Source of the DNA: Phycisphaerales bacterium UBA2396
Lineage (GTDB): Bacteria; Planctomycetota; Phycisphaerae; Phycisphaerales; UBA1924
Reading direction: 5' to 3'
Length of the DNA: 29,249 bases
Assembly (NCBI GenBank): GCA_002343325.1
Contig: DDSG01000124.1
Coordinates: forward strand, 1-29,249
Shown: positions 14,187 to 22,719 of the stretch, one piece after another
How the letters are laid out: each line of letters opens with the position of its first letter
Position numbering within the stretch: position 1 is the first letter of the stretch
Position numbers and translations under genes: made by a program
The notes under the pieces: generated by a model
Told to the model about the DNA's origin: nothing
The model's input: only the letters and a program-made list of their open reading frames with translations
The model's database searches: none

Positions 14187-17047
14187 TCGGGCTTGAGCCA
14201 TGTCGGAAGCACGACATCGGCCCGTCTGGATTCCGGTGCCACAAGAAGTCGAACGATCGAGCCGTTGCGATACTCGCACTCCACACGTGTTGCGTTGGCG
14301 GTGTAAAGGCGGAACGAGACGTTCCACTCGCGGGGCCAGGCCGGGAGCAGCGAGATCTTCCCGTCGGGGAGGTTGTCGACCAGCATGAGCTGGGTCTGTG
14401 TGAGGATGTTCGAGCCGTGGCACTGATCGGGGAGCCAGTCGAAGTTCGGGCCCCACATGGCCTTGAAGCGATGATTGGGGTGGCTGTTGCGGACGCGGGC
14501 GAGGAGCTGGCGCTCGGCCTCGTCCGCGAGTCCAAGGCGGGCGGCGAACAGCCCGTCCTGGGTCCAGCCGACGGTGCTCTTGTCGACGCGAGCGCGGTAC
14601 GCGGCGAGGGCCAGATCGCTGTTGATGCGGCCGTGACCGTACTCGCGGAAAGGCCAGAGCGGGTAGAGCTCGGCGGTCTCGACGTTGCTTCGGCGGTTCT
14701 CGAAGATCTCGGCGGGGGCGGCCATCTTGACGCCGTTCTGCTCCCAGACGGGCAGGGCCGGGGCGGCGTTCTTCATGCGGCGCCAGAGCGCGCGGTCTTC
14801 CGCGGAGCCGATGGATTCGGGAAGGGCGAGCAACTGGTCGCACACGGTGTGGAGGCCGGCAACAACGGGCGCGTCGTTGATGACGCCGTGCCAGTACGTT
14901 TCAACCGCCTGGGTCGGCGTGATGCGGAGCTTTCCGTTGGCGTCTCGTTCGAAGCGAGAGTCAAAGTAAAGGAGCGTCTCACGGGCCATGGGCAGGGCGC
15001 GGGTCGTGAGGAAGTTCGTGTCCCCGGTGTACGAGGCGTGATCGAGCATGAGCTGCGTGAGTTCGAGCGATTGGTTCCAGGCCCACTGCCACCAGGGGCA
15101 GGGGGAAATGTCGCCCGCGGCGAGCCCCTTGCGGTTCCAGCCGTAGTCGCCGTTGGCATAGCCGGCGAAGGTGGTGATGGTCTCGGGGAAATACACCCCC
15201 TTGGCCTTGTAGTAGAGCGTGGTGCGTGCCTTGGAGGGTTGGAGGGCGTTCTCGTAGAAGCGGAAGAGGGGCTCCATCATCTCGAAATCGCCCGAGGCGA
15301 GCATGGCGTAGTAGGGGAGGCGGGTGTTCTGCCACCAGAACGAGCCGCCCCACTTGCGCCAGTCCGGGTTGTGGGGTTGGCCCTGGGTGTGGACGGGTTC
15401 GACGGTGAAGATCGAGCCGTTGAACTTGATGGGCCAGTCGGCGGGAGTTGTGGACTTGGCTCGGGGGCCACCGCCGCAGGCCTGGACCCAGCGTTGGAGG
15501 ATGTAGGCCCGGGTGACTTCGGAGTGCGGGGCGGGGTCGTTCCACTTGGGGCCGCCGGTGGCGACGGGCTTCCCGTCGAGATAGAGGACCGCGGCCCCGG
15601 TGGAGGCGTCGTAGGTAGCGGCGGCGTGTTGCCACTCACCCCGGCGGAGCACGCCCCGGGCGTGCACAGTGAGGTCGCCGACGATGAGGCGGAGGGCATC
15701 GCCCGGGTGTGTATCGAAGATGAACCCGTCGCTGCTGCCGGCGGTCATCTTGTCGATGATGCGTGCGGGTCCGAGGTTTGCGTCGGGCTTGATGTGGGCG
15801 TGGAGCGTGAAGCCGCGGGCAAGCGTGTTGTCTGCGGGGAGCGTGAAGGTGCCCAGGCCGCGTGGGGGTGAGGACCGCTGGATGGGCCACTCGGGGACCG
15901 ACCGAGGATCGAGGAGGCGGGCCGGATCCGCCGGGGCGGGCGTGTTGGGGGCGGCGGCTGCGAGCGTCGAGATCTCGGCGGCGGCGAGCGACTTGGAGTA
16001 CACGCCGAACTCGCCCATTTCGCCGGCAAACACGTTCTGGCCGTTGCTGTCCACGCCGAGACGGAGCGGATGGTTGTTGTTCGGAACGGGCTTGGCGCCT
16101 GTGGCGGGGCCCGGGCCATCGCCGTCGATGAAGACCCACGAGCGATCCCAGAACTGAGACCACCACTGCTCGTTCTCGCGGCGTGCCGAGGCGGGGCCGG
16201 CGTCGGGCTCGGTGCGGGACATCAGCTCCGCGATCCACTGCTCCGAAGTCTGGGTCTGAGCGCTATGCGTGGTGACCTTGAAGGCAAAGTCGTTCACGGG
16301 GCCTGCCGAGGCGAGCGTTGCGACTTCGGGAAGAGGCGCGAGATTGCGGACGCCTTGCACGATCCCGCCGAAGGTTCGATGCAGAAGCGGGTCGGGGAAA
16401 GAGGACTTAATGCTGTCGAGCCCCTGGTGCGAGAGGGAGAAGGGGACGATCGAATGCTCGTTGCGATGAAACCAGAGCACCCCGGGAGCGAGCCCCTGCG
16501 TGACGCGGACGACGTCGGCGGATTCAAAGACCAGCTCTCGGCGAAGCTCCATCGGGGCGTCGCGCATCGTCCATGCGGACTGGAGTTCCTCGGTGTTCTC
16601 GAGCACACGCTTTTCGGTGCGCCAGGTCTCGAACGCGACGCTGACCTTTGCGGCGCCGGCGAGGCGCGCTTCGGCGTGGAGCTGGTCGACCGTGGGACGG
16701 ACGAAGATGCTGATGATTGAGCCGTCCGCGGCAGTGACCTCGATGACCCCGCGGGCGAGGCGGAGTTGCTGGCGGACGCCGGCGGCGAAAGGGCTGGGCT
16801 CGCATCGGACGCGGATTCGGCCGAGCTTGAGGAGGCGGTCGGTCTCGCTCCAGGCGTCGGTGCGGGAGAGAAGCAGGAGGAGGTCGCCCGAGGGCTCGAC
16901 CCAGACGTTGGCCCCGAGGGTGCCGTTGCCGATGGGCATCGAGCCGGAGGCATCAGGGGAGGGGGTAGTCCAGACGGGGTCGTAGCGGTCGAGTTCCGGG
17001 GGGGCGGCAAGGGCCGAGCAGGCGACGATGGCGAGGGACGTGAGCAT
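14183..17047 (-). CDS. DUF5703 / GH95-like secreted glycosidase with inserted LamG-type lectin fold
   Basis: A 954-residue protein. Residues 1-15 look like a short signal peptide (cleavage near SALAA). The N-terminal beta domain has the DUF5703-type pattern WTTPSPDASGSMPIGNGTLGANVW (shown here as its parts PSPDASGSMPIG and NGTLGANVW). An (alpha/alpha) barrel follows, with WVQACGG, FNGSIFTVEP, WGGSFWWQNTRLPYYAML and WWQWAWNQSLEL, resembling GH95 and related families. Between FWDRSWVF (299-306) and VTRAYILQRWVQACGG (511-526) about 200 residues are inserted. The insert is a concanavalin-like lectin fold whose terminal strands come first (PLRLGVD to KSLAAAEI, 327-359) and whose opening strands come second (FTLHAHIKP to YLDGKPV, 413-495). 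The likely substrate is a fucose- or galactose-containing polysaccharide, but no catalytic residue is assigned. Divergent from the M32 gene with 73 bp between starts. Confidence 0.87.
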   Translation of the reverse strand: MLTSLAIVACSALAAPPELDRYDPVWTTPSPDASGSMPIGNGTLGANVWVEPSGDLLLLLSRTDAWSETDRLLKLGRIRVRCEPSPFAAGVRQQLRLARGVIEVTAADGSIISIFVRPTVDQLHAEARLAGAAKVSVAFETWRTEKRVLENTEELQSAWTMRDAPMELRRELVFESADVVRVTQGLAPGVLWFHRNEHSIVPFSLSHQGLDSIKSSFPDPLLHRTFGGIVQGVRNLAPLPEVATLASAGPVNDFAFKVTTHSAQTQTSEQWIAELMSRTEPDAGPASARRENEQWWSQFWDRSWVFIDGDGPGPATGAKPVPNNNHPLRLGVDSNGQNVFAGEMGEFGVYSKSLAAAEISTLAAAAPNTPAPADPARLLDPRSVPEWPIQRSSPPRGLGTFTLPADNTLARGFTLHAHIKPDANLGPARIIDKMTAGSSDGFIFDTHPGDALRLIVGDLTVHARGVLRRGEWQHAAATYDASTGAAVLYLDGKPVATGGPKWNDPAPHSEVTRAYILQRWVQACGGGPRAKSTTPADWPIKFNGSIFTVEPVHTQGQPHNPDWRKWGGSFWWQNTRLPYYAMLASGDFEMMEPLFRFYENALQPSKARTTLYYKAKGVYFPETITTFAGYANGDYGWNRKGLAAGDISPCPWWQWAWNQSLELTQLMLDHASYTGDTNFLTTRALPMARETLLYFDSRFERDANGKLRITPTQAVETYWHGVINDAPVVAGLHTVCDQLLALPESIGSAEDRALWRRMKNAAPALPVWEQNGVKMAAPAEIFENRRSNVETAELYPLWPFREYGHGRINSDLALAAYRARVDKSTVGWTQDGLFAARLGLADEAERQLLARVRNSHPNHRFKAMWGPNFDWLPDQCHGSNILTQTQLMLVDNLPDGKISLLPAWPREWNVSFRLYTANATRVECEYRNGSIVRLLVAPESRRADVVLPTWLKPD

Positions 17048-17120
17048 CGGGCCAGCATACCGGAGGCTCCGAATGCCGCCGGGAGTGGCCTGTGGGGTGG
17101 GTGGCTTTCTACCCTCGACC

Positions 17121-18671
17121 ATGCCCAACACGCACCCGTCGTATGTCGAACTGAGCAAGCTCGTCCGAGAGGTCTCCACGCTGGGGTCGATCGCGTCCCT
17201 GCTGGGGTGGGACCAGGAGACCTACATGCCCGCCGGCGGGGTCGATGCCCGGGCGGAGCAGCAGGGGCTTCTCGCGGGGATCATCCACGAGCGCAAGACG
17301 CAGAAGAAGATCGGCGATCTGATCGCGGCCTGCGAGGGCGAGGTTGGCAAGAGCATCGAGACCGGCTCGCCCGAGGCGGCGAACATCCGCGAGATGCGCC
17401 GCGACTATGACCTGGCGACCAAGCTGCCCACGTCGCTGGTGCAGGAGTGGGCGACGACGACCAGCAAGGCGAGCGAGGAGTGGAAGCACGCCCGCGAGAA
17501 GAGCGATTTCAAGAAGTTCGCGCCCTGGCTCGGCAAGGTCATGGATCTGTGCAAGCAGAAGGCGGCGTGCTACGGCGTGCCCAAGGGTGGGGAAGCGTAC
17601 GACGCCCTGCTCAACGAGTATGAGCCGGGAATCACCGCTGTCGAGATCGAGCAGGTCTTTACGCCGTTGCGGGCGCGGCTCAGCGACCTCATCCACCGTG
17701 TCGCGAAGAGCAAGGCCAAGGTGAGCACGAAGATCCTGTCGGCGAAGGTGCCGGCCGAGGCGCAGCACGCGTTCGGGCAGTTCGTGCTCGGCGCGATGGG
17801 CTTCGACATGAACGCGGGGCGTCTTGACACGACCACCCACCCCTTCTGCTCGGGAATCGCCCCGGGCGACACACGCCTGACCACTCGGTATCGCGGTGAG
17901 AAGTTCACCGACGCGCTCTATGGCACGATGCACGAGATGGGGCACGGGCTGTACGAGCAGGGGCTGCCCAAGAAGGGGCCCAACGCCGGGACGCCGCTCG
18001 CGGGCGACATCAGCCTGGGGATCCACGAGAGCCAGAGTCGGATGTGGGAGAACTTTGTCGGGCGCAGCCGGGAGTTCTGGTCGTGGGCGTTGCCGCACGT
18101 CCGCAAGCACTATGGGCCGCACGCCAAGGCGTTCAAGTCGGCGAAGGTGGAGGATCTGTACCGCGCGGTGAACACGTGCACGCCCAGCTTCATCCGCGTG
18201 GAGGCCGACGAAGGGACGTACAACCTGCACGTGATGATTCGCTTCGAGATCGAACGGGCGTTGCTGTCGGGCTCGCTGTCGGCGAAGGACGTGCCCGGCG
18301 TGTGGAACGCGAAGTACAAGGAGTACCTCGGGCTGAAGGTGCCGGACGACCGCCGCGGGTGTCTGCAGGATGTTCACTGGAGCTTCGGGCTCGTGGGGTA
18401 TTTCCCGACGTACACGCTCGGGAACCTGTACGCGGCCCAGCTCTGGGAGACGATCAACAAGAAGATCAAGGACCTTCCTGCCCGCATCAGCAAGGGCGAT
18501 TTTGCCGCGCTCAAGAAGTGGCTCAACACGAACATCCACGCCCACGGCCGCCGCTACCGCGCCGCCGAGCTGTGCGAGAAGGTCACGGGCAAGCCGCTCT
18601 CGGCCGACCCGCTGATGCGTCACCTCGAAAGTAAGCTGGGCGGGGTCTACGGCTTGGCGTCCGCGCGGTAG
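17121..18671 (+). CDS. M32-family metallocarboxypeptidase (Taq-type)
   Basis: A 516-residue zinc carboxypeptidase that removes C-terminal amino acids. It carries the M32 set in order: LLGWDQETYMP, THPF (239-242), DTRLTTRY, HEMGH (271-275, zinc ligands His271/His275 and catalytic Glu272), GIHESQSRMWEN (Glu303 as third ligand), the EADEGTYNLHVMIRFEIE block and the DDRRGCLQDVHWSFG signature. The length is normal for the family. Start ATG 17121 gives the expected N-terminus; there is no clear Shine-Dalgarno sequence and no signal peptide, so it is cytoplasmic. A lipoprotein esterase gene follows after 9 bp on the same strand, suggesting an operon. Confidence 0.97.
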   Translation: MPNTHPSYVELSKLVREVSTLGSIASLLGWDQETYMPAGGVDARAEQQGLLAGIIHERKTQKKIGDLIAACEGEVGKSIETGSPEAANIREMRRDYDLATKLPTSLVQEWATTTSKASEEWKHAREKSDFKKFAPWLGKVMDLCKQKAACYGVPKGGEAYDALLNEYEPGITAVEIEQVFTPLRARLSDLIHRVAKSKAKVSTKILSAKVPAEAQHAFGQFVLGAMGFDMNAGRLDTTTHPFCSGIAPGDTRLTTRYRGEKFTDALYGTMHEMGHGLYEQGLPKKGPNAGTPLAGDISLGIHESQSRMWENFVGRSREFWSWALPHVRKHYGPHAKAFKSAKVEDLYRAVNTCTPSFIRVEADEGTYNLHVMIRFEIERALLSGSLSAKDVPGVWNAKYKEYLGLKVPDDRRGCLQDVHWSFGLVGYFPTYTLGNLYAAQLWETINKKIKDLPARISKGDFAALKKWLNTNIHAHGRRYRAAELCEKVTGKPLSADPLMRHLESKLGGVYGLASAR

Positions 18672-18680
18672 ACTGGTTCG

Positions 18681-19496
18681 ATGCGAACGAGATCCGCGGC
18701 GATGATCGGTCTGGCCACCTTTCTGGGAGGTTGCGCTGCGGTCCATCCATCGGAGGAGCCCGTGGCGAATGGGGCCGAAGCCACGCCGCGAACCGGCCTG
18801 CTGTTCGGACGGGTCAGTGCGGGCGGCGCCTCGCTGGACGTGGTGACCTATGTGCCTCGGGGGTACGCGCCGGATCGCGAGTGGCCTTGCATCGTGTTCC
18901 TGCACGGGCGTGGCGAGAGCGGGCGTGACGGGCTCAAGCAGGTGGCGCAGGGGCTTGGGCAGGCGATTCTGTGGGATCAGGAGCGGTGGCCCTTCATCGT
19001 GATCATGCCGCAGAAGCCCGAGGCGGCCGCGATGTGGGAGGACTACAGCCAGGCCGTGATGGCCGCCCTCGCGGAGGCTCGGCGCGAGTTTCGGATCGAT
19101 CCCGACCGAATTGCGCTGACGGGTCTGTCCCAGGGCGGGCACGGGACGTGGACGCTCGCGGCGGCCTACTCGGACGTCTGGTCCGCGATCGTGCCGATCT
19201 GCGGGTTTCCCGGTCGAAGCTTCGGCCCGGGGTCCGACGCGCGGGCCGAGGCGGACAAGCTCGCGCCGAAGATCGCGCACCTGCCCGTCTGGGCCTTTCA
19301 CGGCGAGGCCGACCGGGTCGTTCCCGCGGAGCAGACGCGCGTGATGATCCGCGCTCTTGAGGCGGCCGGGGGCACGCCCCGCGCGACGTACTACCCAGGC
19401 GTCGATCACAACTCGTGGGACAAGGCCTATCGCGAAGAACGCGCGGAGGGCGGGGTCGCGGCGTGGCTCCTTCGGCAGCGGAGGCCCGCACGATGA
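18681..19496 (+). CDS. Alpha/beta-hydrolase lipoprotein, PHB-depolymerase/feruloyl-esterase-like
   Basis: A 271-residue protein with a lipoprotein signal ending in LGGC (Cys18), so it is predicted to be membrane-anchored outside the cytoplasm. The alpha/beta-hydrolase core includes YVPRGYAPDREWPCIVFLHGRGE, the nucleophile elbow GLSQGGHG (Ser150), and the acid and base in HGEADRVVP (Asp210) and GVDHNSW (His242). This layout is found in the phospholipase/carboxylesterase group that includes PHB depolymerase-like and feruloyl-esterase-like enzymes; the substrate is not evident. Its stop overlaps the sigma factor start (ATGA at 19493-19496), so the two proteins are probably made in a fixed ratio from one message. 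Confidence 0.92.
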   Translation: MRTRSAAMIGLATFLGGCAAVHPSEEPVANGAEATPRTGLLFGRVSAGGASLDVVTYVPRGYAPDREWPCIVFLHGRGESGRDGLKQVAQGLGQAILWDQERWPFIVIMPQKPEAAAMWEDYSQAVMAALAEARREFRIDPDRIALTGLSQGGHGTWTLAAAYSDVWSAIVPICGFPGRSFGPGSDARAEADKLAPKIAHLPVWAFHGEADRVVPAEQTRVMIRALEAAGGTPRATYYPGVDHNSWDKAYREERAEGGVAAWLLRQRRPAR

Positions 19497-20290
19497 CCGC
19501 GACGCTCGACGCCAGATCGCTGGTCGATCGGTACGGCGGTCGCGTGCATGCGATCGCGCGGCGGCTTGGTCGAAACGCCGATGACGCCGACGAAATTGCC
19601 CAGGAAACACTGCTCCGGGCGATCCGCAAGCTGAACCAGTTCGAGGGGCGAAGCGACCCGATGACGTGGCTCTACACGATCGCGCTGCGCGTCAGCCGGC
19701 GGATGCGGGCCCGTGCCACCAAGCGGCGGATACCCTCGCTCGACACCCTCATGCCCGCCGGAGGCAGCGTCGCGGATCCATCGGCTCTCGAAGGCGGGGC
19801 CGTGTCGCTGCATCGCGAGGCGAAGGGAGCGATCGAGGACGCGATCGCGCGCCTGCCCGAGGTCTACAGGCTTCCGCTGGTGCTCAAGGACCTCGCCGAG
19901 CTTTCAATCGAGGACGCGGCACGGCTTCTCGGGCTGCGCCCCGCGACGGTCAAGACTCGCGTCCACCGGGCGAGACTTCTGCTGCGATCGGCGCTGGACA
20001 AAGCGCTCCCGAGAGTGACTCCGCCGCCCGTGCTCTACGAGAAGCGGGTGTGCATGGATCTGCTGGCGGCCAAGCAGGCCGCGCTCGATCGTGGCGATTC
20101 CTTCCCGCTGGACGACGTGGTGTGCGCACGCTGCCGGGTCGTCTTCGGGGGGTTGGATGCGGCCCAGGACCTCTGCCGCGAACTGTCGGCGGGGAAGCTG
20201 CCCGCGTCGGTCCGCGCAGAAGTCATGCGGGCGGCGTCGGCCCTTTCGAAGCCCGTTCGCAAAGGACGCCCAAAGCGCATCACGAAATGA
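19493..20290 (+). CDS. ECF-type RNA polymerase sigma factor with cysteine-bearing C-terminal extension
   Basis: A 265-residue protein. Region 2 (about 10-75) contains DEIAQETLLRAIRKL and the promoter-melting block FEGRSDPMTWLYTIALR. Region 4 (about 113-170) contains LPEVYRLPLVLKDLAELSIED and the helix-turn-helix AARLLGLRPATVKTRVHRAR. After residue 180 comes an extra 85-residue tail with cysteines at 187, 211, 214 and 228. The spacing C187-x2-LL ... LDRG ... C211-x2-C214 resembles a zinc anti-sigma (ZAS) helix, but Asp stands where the ZAS histidine would be. The tail may sense redox state or metal; this is inference. No separate anti-sigma gene is adjacent. GGAGG lies 8 bases before ATG 19493, which overlaps the esterase stop. 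It is followed after 78 bp by a sulfur transporter pair. Confidence 0.92.
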   Translation: MTATLDARSLVDRYGGRVHAIARRLGRNADDADEIAQETLLRAIRKLNQFEGRSDPMTWLYTIALRVSRRMRARATKRRIPSLDTLMPAGGSVADPSALEGGAVSLHREAKGAIEDAIARLPEVYRLPLVLKDLAELSIEDAARLLGLRPATVKTRVHRARLLLRSALDKALPRVTPPPVLYEKRVCMDLLAAKQAALDRGDSFPLDDVVCARCRVVFGGLDAAQDLCRELSAGKLPASVRAEVMRAASALSKPVRKGRPKRITK

Positions 20291-20368
20291 AACCGCCCGG
20301 GGACGTTGGGGCTCTCAGGGGAGTGTCCGGCGGGGTTGATGGCCCATCATGCCGGCGCGGAGGTCCTG

Positions 20369-20914
20369 ATGAATCCCCTTTCACTGCGCCGATGGTCCCC
20401 GTACGCCGCGGGTGCCGCTCTGGGCGTGCTGTCGTGGGCCACGTTCTTTTTCATGGATAAGGCACTGGGCGTCTCCACGTCGGTCTGCCACATGGCGGCC
20501 GCCGTCATCGGCGTGGGCAGCGAATCGGCGGTGAAGGAAAACGCCTACTTCTCAAAGCTCCTGGTGAAGGACGGGGCGTGGAAGCCCTTGGTCGATTGGC
20601 AGTTCGCGCTCGTCATGATGATGGCGGTGGGTGCGTTCCTCGCTGCGTGGCTGGGGCGTGGCTTCGACGAAACCCGCGGCATGCCGGGCACGTGGGCCTC
20701 CTCTTTCGGGCCCTCACGCGTCGTGCGATGGATCGGGGCCTTTCTGGGCGGGATCATCCTGATCTTCGGCGCCCGGCTGGCCGACGGGTGCACCAGCGGG
20801 CACGCCATCTCGGGCGGGCTTCAGCTCGCCCTGTCGAGCTGGGTCTTCATGGTCGCGATGTTCGCCACGGGCGTCACGACCGGCCTTGTCCTCTACCGCC
20901 GGAAGGGAGCCTGA
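20369..20914 (+). CDS. YeeE/YedE-family sulfur transporter, first half
   Basis: A 181-residue membrane protein with about four helices and the family motif ADGCTSGHAISGG (Cys141), plus another cysteine at STSVCHM (Cys40). In full-length YeeE/YedE (TsuA) proteins conserved cysteines line a path for thiosulfate; here the family is split over two genes, of which this is the first half. Half-size pairs of this kind occur in many bacteria and are often called PmpA/PmpB. The substrate is probably thiosulfate or a related sulfur species. ATG 20369 has GGAGG five bases upstream. The second half starts 3 bp after this stop. Confidence 0.9.
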   Translation: MNPLSLRRWSPYAAGAALGVLSWATFFFMDKALGVSTSVCHMAAAVIGVGSESAVKENAYFSKLLVKDGAWKPLVDWQFALVMMMAVGAFLAAWLGRGFDETRGMPGTWASSFGPSRVVRWIGAFLGGIILIFGARLADGCTSGHAISGGLQLALSSWVFMVAMFATGVTTGLVLYRRKGA

Positions 20915-20917
20915 GCC

Positions 20918-21487
20918 ATGTTCGAACACGCCTTTGCCGATCCCACGACCCTTCTCCTCGGTGCGATCACGGGACTGATCTTCGGGTTCCTCCTGCAGAA
21001 GGGCGGCGTCGCGTCCAGCGACACCATCATGCGGCAGATGACCCTCCGCGATTTCACCGTCGCCAAGATGATGCTCACCGCGATCGTCGTTGGTGCCGTC
21101 GGCGTCTGGATCATGAAGGAAACCGGCATGATCAAGGGGCTCCACCTCAAGCCCGCGCTGCTCGCCGCCAACGCGATCGGTGGGGGGATCTTCGGCGTGG
21201 GGATGGCGGTCGCGGGCTACTGCCCCGGCACCAGCTTCGCTGCACTTGGCCAGAAGAGTTGGGACGCGATCCCCGCCACCCTCGGCATGATCGTCGGTGC
21301 CGCGATCTTCGCCAAGGCGTATCCGTGGCTCGCCGAGAAGATCCTGCCGATCGCGGACATGGGCAAGAAGACTCTGCCCGATGTCACGGGCGTGCCTTGG
21401 TGGGCGTACATCGTGGTGCTGGCGATCGGCCTCGTTGTGATGGCGGCCGCGCTCGCCCGCAAGCCCGGCGCTACGCCAGCGTCGTAA
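20918..21487 (+). CDS. YeeE/YedE-family sulfur transporter, second half
   Basis: A 189-residue membrane protein with about five helices. It has the half-family motifs GFLLQKGGV, LRDFTVAKMMLTA, GGGIFGVGMAVAGYCPGTS (Cys102) and a final hydrophobic helix after VPWWAYIVVLAIG. The AGYCPGTS loop is the counterpart of DGCTSGH in the first half. The two halves should associate in the inner membrane as one transporter. It starts 3 bp downstream of the first half, so translation is coupled. Its last 17 bases overlap the 3' end of aroC on the other strand. Confidence 0.9.
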   Translation: MFEHAFADPTTLLLGAITGLIFGFLLQKGGVASSDTIMRQMTLRDFTVAKMMLTAIVVGAVGVWIMKETGMIKGLHLKPALLAANAIGGGIFGVGMAVAGYCPGTSFAALGQKSWDAIPATLGMIVGAAIFAKAYPWLAEKILPIADMGKKTLPDVTGVPWWAYIVVLAIGLVVMAAALARKPGATPAS

Positions 21488-22664
21488 CGGGCGGATCGAG
21501 CGGCAGTCGGCGCGCGTACTCGATGAACGTGTCGTAGTTCGCACGCATCTCCGTCAAGCTGTCGCCCCCGAACTTCTCGCAGAAGCAGCGGGCGACCTCG
21601 AACGACGCGACATTCTCGAGGACCACGCTCGCGGCCGAAACGGCGCACACATCGGACCGTTCGTACGCGGAGTGCTCGGGCTGCTTGGTATTCAGGTCAA
21701 CGCTGGGCATGCCGCGGAGGAGCGTCGCGATGGGCTTCATGGCGCCGCGCACCACGATCGGCTCGCCGTTGGTCATGCCCCCTTCGGTGCCGCCCGCGTT
21801 GTTCGAATCGCGCACAAAGCCTAGCGTGTGCGTTTCACGTCGCGCGGGATCGAAGCGGATCGGATCGTGCACCTTGTGCCCCCGCAGCGACGCGCACGCC
21901 TTGCCCAGCCCGATCTCGACCGATTTGAAGGCCTGGATGCCCATGACCGCGTAGGCGAGCCTGGCGTCGAGCTTGAGCGACCAGTCCATGCACGATCCGA
22001 CGCCCGGCGGGCAGCCGAAAATGTGCGCCTCGACAAGCCCACCCACGGTGTCCTTGTCGATCTTCGCCTGCCTGATGATCTCGCACTGACGCTTCGTGAT
22101 CGCGTCGTCGGGGCAGTACGTCTCGCTGGCGTCCCGCTTGGTCCTGAGCTGCTGCCAGTTCTCGGGTGTGACCACGACACCGGTCTCAGCGTCGAGAATG
22201 GACCGGACAAAGCCGAACGATTCGATCCCGAAGCAGCGGAGCAACAGCCTGGCGACCGCGCCGGCGGCCACGCGGCTCGCGGTTTCCCGCGCGCTCGCCC
22301 GCTCGAGCGTTTCGCGGCAGTCGGTGGTCAGCCACTTGATGCTCCCCGCCAGGTCCGCGTGCCCGGGTCTGGGCCGATACACCGGAGGGGTCTTCGCGAG
22401 ATCGTCCATCCGTGAATCGTGGTTGCTGATCGAGAGCACCAGCGGCGAGCCGATCGTCTTGCCCCGGCGTACGCCCGTCAGGGCTGTGGCCGTGTCCTGC
22501 TCGATCCGCTGCCGACCGCCGCGCCCGTACCCGCCCTGTCGGCGTCGCAGCTCGGCGTTCACAAAGTCCAGGTCGAGCGGAACGCCCGCGGGCACCCCGG
22601 TGATCATCACGATGAGGGCGGCACCGTGGCTCTCTCCCGCGGTCTGGTAACTCAGCGTCGGCAT
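21471..22664 (-). CDS. aroC: Chorismate synthase
   Basis: A 397-residue FMN-dependent enzyme, last step of the shikimate pathway: it converts 5-enolpyruvylshikimate-3-phosphate to chorismate. Signatures in order: YQTAGESHG at the N-terminus, RRRQGGYGRGGRQ, PGHADLAG, ERASARETASR, the VGSCMDWSLKLDARLAYAVMGI-type core (given here as its central part SLKLDARLAYAVMG), SNNAGGTEGGMTNGEP and KPIATL. The length is normal. It lies 55 bp after the spermidine-synthase-like gene in the same direction, so it may be read from the same promoter or its own. There is no strong Shine-Dalgarno sequence at ATG 22664. Cytoplasmic. Confidence 0.97.
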   Translation of the reverse strand: MPTLSYQTAGESHGAALIVMITGVPAGVPLDLDFVNAELRRRQGGYGRGGRQRIEQDTATALTGVRRGKTIGSPLVLSISNHDSRMDDLAKTPPVYRPRPGHADLAGSIKWLTTDCRETLERASARETASRVAAGAVARLLLRCFGIESFGFVRSILDAETGVVVTPENWQQLRTKRDASETYCPDDAITKRQCEIIRQAKIDKDTVGGLVEAHIFGCPPGVGSCMDWSLKLDARLAYAVMGIQAFKSVEIGLGKACASLRGHKVHDPIRFDPARRETHTLGFVRDSNNAGGTEGGMTNGEPIVVRGAMKPIATLLRGMPSVDLNTKQPEHSAYERSDVCAVSAASVVLENVASFEVARCFCEKFGGDSLTEMRANYDTFIEYARRLPLDPPVTTLA

Positions 22665-22719
22665 GCTCGAAGGGTATCGGCTCGCCGGGCGATGGTCCGT
22701 TGCCGATCGCTGCCGGGCG

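Noticed and set aside
14417..15871. A 484-codon plus-strand frame rich in Gly, Val, Glu and Asp.
   Set aside because: It is antisense to the DUF5703-type glycosidase and has no domain of its own.
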